Source: Polyangia bacterium (GTDB taxonomy: Bacteria > Myxococcota_A > Polyangia > Polyangiales > Sandaracinaceae). Taken from it: a stretch of DNA of 64,000 nucleotides. The notes under the pieces are model-generated. The model was not told the origin of the DNA, did not search any database, and saw only the letters and a program-made list of their open reading frames with translations. The first letter of the stretch is position 1. Every line of letters starts with the position of its first letter. The translations under genes were made by a program, and so were the position numbers. Shown here piece by piece: positions 60,361 to 64,000 of the stretch. Where the stretch lies: the NCBI GenBank assembly GCA_030426845.1, contig JAUHXR010000010.1, positions 1-64,000 on the forward strand. Reading direction: 5' to 3'.

Positions 60361-61125
60361 ATGAGCAAGCAGCTGCAGTTCGGGGGCGACGTCCCCTTCG
60401 TGGATCGACAGACCGGGCGCTCGGTGCCGGTGAAGGTGTGGGGCGTCCTCGTGGGGACCGGGATCGACGGCCACGAGGAGGACGCGATCCGCCAGTGGGT
60501 GCTGAACGCCCTGGCGAGCTCGGCGATGAGCTACGACGGAGCGCTCACCGACCTGCCGGCGCGCGGCGCGGAGTGGGGCCACTACGTCTGGCAGCAGATC
60601 GGCCCGCAGCTCGCGCAGCAGTTCCAGGTGCAGGGCCAGCTGCAGATCCAAGGGGTCGCGCTCCCCGACGGGATGGGCGCGCCGGTGGCCGCGGCCGCTC
60701 CGGCGCCGGCCGCGAAGGGCGGCGGTCTCGATCCGGTCGCGCTCGCGCTCGTCCAGCGCCTCGGCCTGCCCGAGGACGTCGCGCGGCAGGCGGCGGCGAT
60801 CGCGGTCGAGGTGATGCAGGGCGGCGGCTCGGGCGTGACCAAGGCGGCCTACGGTCAGCCGGCCAAGCACGCGGAGCCGGTCAAGCAGAGCTACGCCCAG
60901 CCGGCCAAGCACGCGGAGCCGGTCAAGCAGAGCTACGCCCAACCGGCCAAGCACGCGGAGCCGGTCAAGCAGAGCTACGCCCAGCCGGCCAAGCACGCGG
61001 AGCCGGTCAAGCACGCGGAGCCGACCAAGCAGAGCTACGCCCAGCCGGCCAAGCACGCGGAGCCGTCGAAGCAGAGCTACGGGCAGCCGTCCGGCAAGGA
61101 GAGCTGGGACAAGGGGACGAAGTGA
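60361..61125 (+). CDS. Hypothetical protein with 14-residue C-terminal tandem repeats
   Basis: The 254-residue soluble protein has an N-terminal beta-rich domain (about 1-100; VDRQTGRSVPVKVWGVLVGTG, QQFQVQGQLQIQGV), loosely like the C-terminal part of SPFH/virion-core-like proteins. A helical segment follows (about 120-150). From residue 164 comes a 14-residue repeat, KHAEPVKQSYAQPA, in about five copies, one with an extra KHAEPT. The repeat is Lys/His/Tyr/Pro-rich and probably disordered; it could bind an anionic polymer or act as a phase-separating tail. It sits between the division operon and a protease gene and overlaps the latter's GTG. Confidence 0.72.
   Translation: MSKQLQFGGDVPFVDRQTGRSVPVKVWGVLVGTGIDGHEEDAIRQWVLNALASSAMSYDGALTDLPARGAEWGHYVWQQIGPQLAQQFQVQGQLQIQGVALPDGMGAPVAAAAPAPAAKGGGLDPVALALVQRLGLPEDVARQAAAIAVEVMQGGGSGVTKAAYGQPAKHAEPVKQSYAQPAKHAEPVKQSYAQPAKHAEPVKQSYAQPAKHAEPVKHAEPTKQSYAQPAKHAEPSKQSYGQPSGKESWDKGTK
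60850..61077 (+). repeat. Five 42-bp coding tandem repeats
   Basis: Units start at 60850, 60892, 60934, 60976 and 61036. The fourth has an in-frame 18-bp partial duplication. Copies are almost identical in DNA, which means recent expansion or active homogenisation. Confidence 0.9.
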
Positions 61126-63353
61126 CCCGACGCGCGCTCTCGCGGCTCGGCCCGATCGCGCTCGGCCCGATCGCGCTCGGCCTCTCGCTCGTCGCGGCGC
61201 TCCTCGCGCCCGCCGACGCGGCCGCCCAGCTCACACCGGGCGCCGGGGCGCGCGTGGAGCCGTCGCTCGGGGTGGGGGCGCGCGTCCTGCGCGGGGTCGA
61301 CGGACGGATCCGCCGCGCGTGGGCGCTCGAGGTGGCGGTGGACGGGGCCGGCCCCTCCGCGCGCGCGGCCGACTTCCTCGCCCGCCACGGCGGCACGCTC
61401 GCCCTCGCGCCGGGCGCGTCGCTGCGCGAGGCGCGGGTCCACTCGGCCCACGGGCTCGACACCGTCCGCTACGAGACGTGGACGCGCGGCGCGCGGCTGG
61501 TCGGCGCGACCGTCGTGGTCCGCCTGCGCGAGGACAGGGTGGTCTACGTGGGCGCCGACGGCGGCGACGTCCGCCTCGTCGGTTCGCACCGCCTCGCGCC
61601 CTCGGCGGCGGTCGCGCGCGTCGCCGCGCCCGAGGAGCGGCTGCTCTCGGCCGAGCGCGCGTGGCTCGCGCTCGACGGCGAGGCGGTCCCGGTGCTCCGG
61701 CTCGATCTCGCGGGCGATCGGCGCGCGCGCCGGCGGCGCGTGATCGTGGACGCGCGCGACGGCGCGGTGCTCGGTGAGCGCCCCCTCGCTTCGGACGCGC
61801 TCGGGCGCATCTACATGACGAACCCGCGCAGCGACATGAACGCGACCGTCGACGTGGATCTGCCGTCGCTGACGAGCCGCGACCGCATCACCGGCCGGTT
61901 CTTCCGCGTCCTCAATTGCAACCCCGGCGCGCGGGGCTGCGAGCCCGCCCAGCTCGCGGTCGCCGACGTGAACGGCGACTTCCTCTACGACCCCGAGGAG
62001 CCGGCCTTCGAGGACCCCTTCGCGGAGGTCCACACCTACTTCCACGCCAACCGCGCGGCCGAGCACTTCCGCGACGTCCACGGCTTCACCTGGGCGTGCG
62101 GGACCGAGACGCTGATGCGCGTCTTCGTGAACTACGCCGAGGCGCCCCGGACCCCGTACGACAACGCAGCGTACAGTCCGTCCTCCGGCGCGGAGTGCGG
62201 CTTCATGCTCTTCGGCCAGGGCGCGACCCAGGACTTCGCCTACGACAGCGACGTCATCTACCACGAGTTCGGCCACGCGGTGGTCGACCAGGTCTCGGAC
62301 CTCGGGTTCTTCTTCGTCGACGGTCTCGGCGCGGCCTACGACCCGCTCGCTGTCAACGAGGGTGTCGCGGACTACTTCGCGGCCACCATCAGCGGCGACC
62401 CGCGGATGGCCGAGTACTTCGAGGGCACCGGGATGGCGGGCGAGAGCGCGCTGCGCAACCTCGACAACAGCCTCGTCTGCCCGAACGACCTCGTCGGCGA
62501 GGGGCACTTCGACGGCCGCATCTGGGCCGGCGCGGGCTGGGACCTGCGCGAGGCGCTCGGGGTGGAGAAGGCCGACGCGCTGGTGTTCTCGGCCATCTCG
62601 GCCGTGCCCGAGACGGTGAGCCTCGCCGAGCTCGCCGAGGTGCTGACCGCGAGCGCGGCCAGCCTCGAGGCGTCCGGCGTGCTCGAGGCCGCCGATCTCG
62701 ACGTGGTCGCCGGGGTGCTCGCCGCGCGCGGGCTCGCGGGCTGCGAGCGGGTCGTGCCCCTCGACGACGGCGAGCCCCGCCTCGGCTACTCCGGCACCGG
62801 GCAGATCACGGTCGCGGCTGGCGCGGGCATCGCGCCGGTCCGCTACCGGGTCGACGTCCCGGCCGACGCGACGTCGGTGCGGCTGAGCCTCACGCGTCTC
62901 AGCGCGGGGGGGACGTTCCGCGTCATCGCGACGACCGGGGAGGCGCCGCCCCGCTTCCGCGCCACCGCGCGCCCGCCGCTGCGCGGCGAGGAGCTGACCC
63001 CCGACGTCGACGGCCGGATCGTCTGGTCGCCTGGCGGCGCCCCGGACCTGCCGCGCTGCGAGACGCTGCAGATCGCGGTCCTGACCGACGATCTCGCGAC
63101 GGTCGGGGCCGCGCTCTACCAGATCGCGGCCGAGATCGAGCGAGACGGGAGCGGCGCGCGCTGCGATGATCCCGACGCTGGTCCGGCCGCGCCGGCCGAC
63201 GGCGGGGTGGACGACGCGGGCCCCTCGGACCTGGTGCCGGGCGGCGGCGGCTGCGGGTGTCGGGTCGGCGACTCGCGTCGTGGAAGCCTCGGGTGGGCGA
63301 TGGCCGGGCTGCTCTGCGCGCTGGGCTTCGCGGCGCGACGACGGCGAGGCTGA
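61122..63353 (+). CDS. Secreted M4/M36-like metalloprotease with MYXO-CTERM tail
   Basis: The 743-residue protein starts at GTG 61122. A signal peptide (LGPIALGPIALGLSLVAALL) is followed by an FTP-type propeptide (HGLDTVRYETWTRGARLVGA, then VGADGGDVRL). The catalytic domain has HEFGH at residues 381-385 (zinc ligands His381 and His385, catalytic Glu382) and NEGVADYF with the third ligand Glu413. The fungalysin/thermolysin order is clear. The tail GGGGCGCRVGDSRR, a hydrophobic helix and RRRRG is a typical MYXO-CTERM sorting signal, so the mature enzyme is exposed on the cell surface. Confidence 0.88.
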   Translation: MTRRALSRLGPIALGPIALGLSLVAALLAPADAAAQLTPGAGARVEPSLGVGARVLRGVDGRIRRAWALEVAVDGAGPSARAADFLARHGGTLALAPGASLREARVHSAHGLDTVRYETWTRGARLVGATVVVRLREDRVVYVGADGGDVRLVGSHRLAPSAAVARVAAPEERLLSAERAWLALDGEAVPVLRLDLAGDRRARRRRVIVDARDGAVLGERPLASDALGRIYMTNPRSDMNATVDVDLPSLTSRDRITGRFFRVLNCNPGARGCEPAQLAVADVNGDFLYDPEEPAFEDPFAEVHTYFHANRAAEHFRDVHGFTWACGTETLMRVFVNYAEAPRTPYDNAAYSPSSGAECGFMLFGQGATQDFAYDSDVIYHEFGHAVVDQVSDLGFFFVDGLGAAYDPLAVNEGVADYFAATISGDPRMAEYFEGTGMAGESALRNLDNSLVCPNDLVGEGHFDGRIWAGAGWDLREALGVEKADALVFSAISAVPETVSLAELAEVLTASAASLEASGVLEAADLDVVAGVLAARGLAGCERVVPLDDGEPRLGYSGTGQITVAAGAGIAPVRYRVDVPADATSVRLSLTRLSAGGTFRVIATTGEAPPRFRATARPPLRGEELTPDVDGRIVWSPGGAPDLPRCETLQIAVLTDDLATVGAALYQIAAEIERDGSGARCDDPDAGPAAPADGGVDDAGPSDLVPGGGGCGCRVGDSRRGSLGWAMAGLLCALGFAARRRRG
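61146..61182 (+). repeat. 15-bp tandem repeat in a signal peptide
   Basis: CTCGGCCCGATCGCG occurs twice plus a partial third copy, encoding LGPIA repeats that lengthen the hydrophobic core. Confidence 0.75.
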
Positions 63354-63361
63354 GCGCCGAG

Positions 63362-63766
63362 CTACTCCATCATCGCCGGGAGCGCCCTCAGCTGGAGGTC
63401 GACCCGGCGGATAGGCTGATCGAAGAACACCGTGCTCTCGTCTGGCGCGAAGCCGCCCGCCTCGGCGCGCACCTGCCCGAACCGGTGATCGGTCTCGATG
63501 CGGAGCCGGTAGCGGCCGCCGTCGTCGGTGGTCGTCTCGGCCACGATCAGCGTGTCCGACTGAAACGTGACCCGGGCGCCCGGGATCGGATCGCCGACCT
63601 GGTCGGGGCCGATCAGCTCCTCGACGCGCCCCGAGAGCTCGAAGCCATCGTCGAGGGTGGTGCCGCCGTCGCAGCCCGTGAGGCCCGCGAGCGCCAGCAG
63701 CCCGGCCGCGAGCGGGCCGAGCCGACCGAGGAGCGGAACGAGCGCGACCCGCCGGTGTCCCATCAC
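63362..63766 (-). CDS. Lipoprotein with carboxypeptidase-regulatory-like domain
   Basis: The 134-residue protein has a lipoprotein signal (LAAGLLALAGLTGC). A single beta-sandwich of the carboxypeptidase regulatory-like type follows: SGRVEELIGPDQVG, PGARVTFQSDT, TTTDDGGRYRLRIET and VRAEAGGFAPDE. Such domains are common in exported bacterial proteins and bind sugars or proteins weakly. GTG 63766 lies 6 bases after TATCCT; ATG 63763 is the next codon. It is convergent with the metalloprotease gene, 8 bases apart. Confidence 0.8.
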   Translation of the reverse strand: MMGHRRVALVPLLGRLGPLAAGLLALAGLTGCDGGTTLDDGFELSGRVEELIGPDQVGDPIPGARVTFQSDTLIVAETTTDDGGRYRLRIETDHRFGQVRAEAGGFAPDESTVFFDQPIRRVDLQLRALPAMME

Positions 63767-63772
63767 GCGTGC

Positions 63773-63778
63773 AGGATA
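63773..63778 (-). promoter_or_regulatory. Putative -10 box (TATCCT) of the 63362 gene
   Basis: TATCCT, 6 bases, then the GTG at 63766. The same hexamer precedes the hybrid kinase gene. Confidence 0.45.
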
Positions 63779-63810
63779 CCACGCTCGTTGCCGCCGCCGC
63801 GGCCGCCTCG

Positions 63811-63816
63811 TACGCT
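63811..63816 (+). promoter_or_regulatory. Putative -10 box (TACGCT) of the 63826 gene
   Basis: TACGCT, 9 bases, then the ATG at 63826. Divergent from the TATCCT box of the neighbouring lipoprotein gene. Confidence 0.4.
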
Positions 63817-63825
63817 CCCCGCCCG

Positions 63826-64000
63826 ATGACCCCGCCCGCGCCGTCGCTCGTGCGCCACGCGCTGATCCCGGCGTCCATCGTGGTCTGCTTCTGGCTCATC
63901 TACGGGCTCGAGGCGCCGCCGTGGTGGGTCGCGGTCGTCGGCGGGCCGATCGTCGCGCTCTACCTGCTCGCCCCGCGCATCGGGCGCCGCTCGATGGCGC
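63826..64000 (+). CDS. Membrane protein, N-terminal part only
   Basis: Only the first 58 residues are inside the window; the gene runs off the right edge. Two hydrophobic helices are visible (about 13-26, LIPASIVVCFWLIYG, and about 31-48, PPWWVAVVGGPIVALYLL), followed by a basic segment. No family can be assigned from this fragment. Confidence 0.55.
   Translation, partial: MTPPAPSLVRHALIPASIVVCFWLIYGLEAPPWWVAVVGGPIVALYLLAPRIGRRSMA

Noticed and set aside
60850-61077. CRISPR-like regular repeats
   Set aside because: The units abut without spacers and are translated in frame, so they are protein-coding repeats.

Overview
The window is very GC-rich chromosomal DNA. It most likely comes from a myxobacterium of the Sandaracinus/Polyangiales kind (phylum Myxococcota). 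The taxonomic pointers are a DUF2378/TIGR02265 protein (a Myxococcales-restricted family), three PilZ proteins of the myxobacterial paralogous type, two proteins ending in MYXO-CTERM-like tails, a DUF2330 protein, a MopE-type metal-binding motif, many secreted Cys/Asp/Gly-rich lipoproteins, and a planctomycete-style cytochrome/DUF1501/DUF1588 operon. I saw no rRNA, tRNA, insertion sequence, phage or CRISPR array. Both edges cut genes, and no gap between genes exceeds 300 bases.

Layout, left to right. 1-1643: MoxR-type ATPase (cut by the edge) and a receiver-like protein. 1747-4366: ferrous iron uptake (feoA, feoB and a coupled small membrane protein) behind a Fur-box-like operator. 4403-6698: zinc-ribbon membrane protein, Nu-class glutathione transferase, hemolysin III/TrhA protein. 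6778-11142: c-type cytochrome lipoprotein, Tat-exported DUF1501 protein and DUF1588/DUF1585 cytochrome. 11284-14065: hybrid histidine kinase and a PilT-type ATPase. 14117-20629: a plus-strand chain with an AI-2E-family exporter, a degenerate glycosyltransferase-like protein, a MOSC protein, DUF2378 and two hypothetical proteins, mostly joined by start/stop overlaps. 20740-25184: secreted protein, terminator, MDR oxidoreductase, RNase HI, polysaccharide deacetylase and glycosyltransferase. 25218-35004 (minus): mannose-6-phosphate isomerase, response regulator, sensor kinase, three-part heavy-metal-type RND efflux pump and ferrochelatase. 35047-39431: NUDIX, DUF4920 lipoprotein, zinc-ribbon and TPR proteins. 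39521-48579: PilZ proteins, an ECF sigma cassette, a beta-helix lipoprotein and DUF2330. 48596-53778: GNAT, panC, panB and a TPR/HEAT-like group. 53947-63766: large secreted lipoprotein, GH113-like hydrolase, ftsE-ftsX-envC division operon, a protein with 14-residue tandem repeats and an M4/M36-like metalloprotease.

How the genes work together. Iron import (feoAB, Fur), iron insertion into porphyrin (ferrochelatase) and export of excess metal (two-component system plus RND pump) make up the metal-handling part. FtsE-FtsX-EnvC form the switch that activates cell-wall amidases at division. PanB and PanC make pantothenate. PilT and the PilZ proteins suggest pilus motility and cyclic-di-GMP signalling.

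The most notable sequence pattern is upstream of genes. At least 15 genes, many starting with GTG, have a hexamer close to TAnnnT ending 5-9 bases before the start codon and no Shine-Dalgarno sequence. This is the geometry expected of leaderless mRNAs. At feoA the same hexamer lies inside the Fur box.
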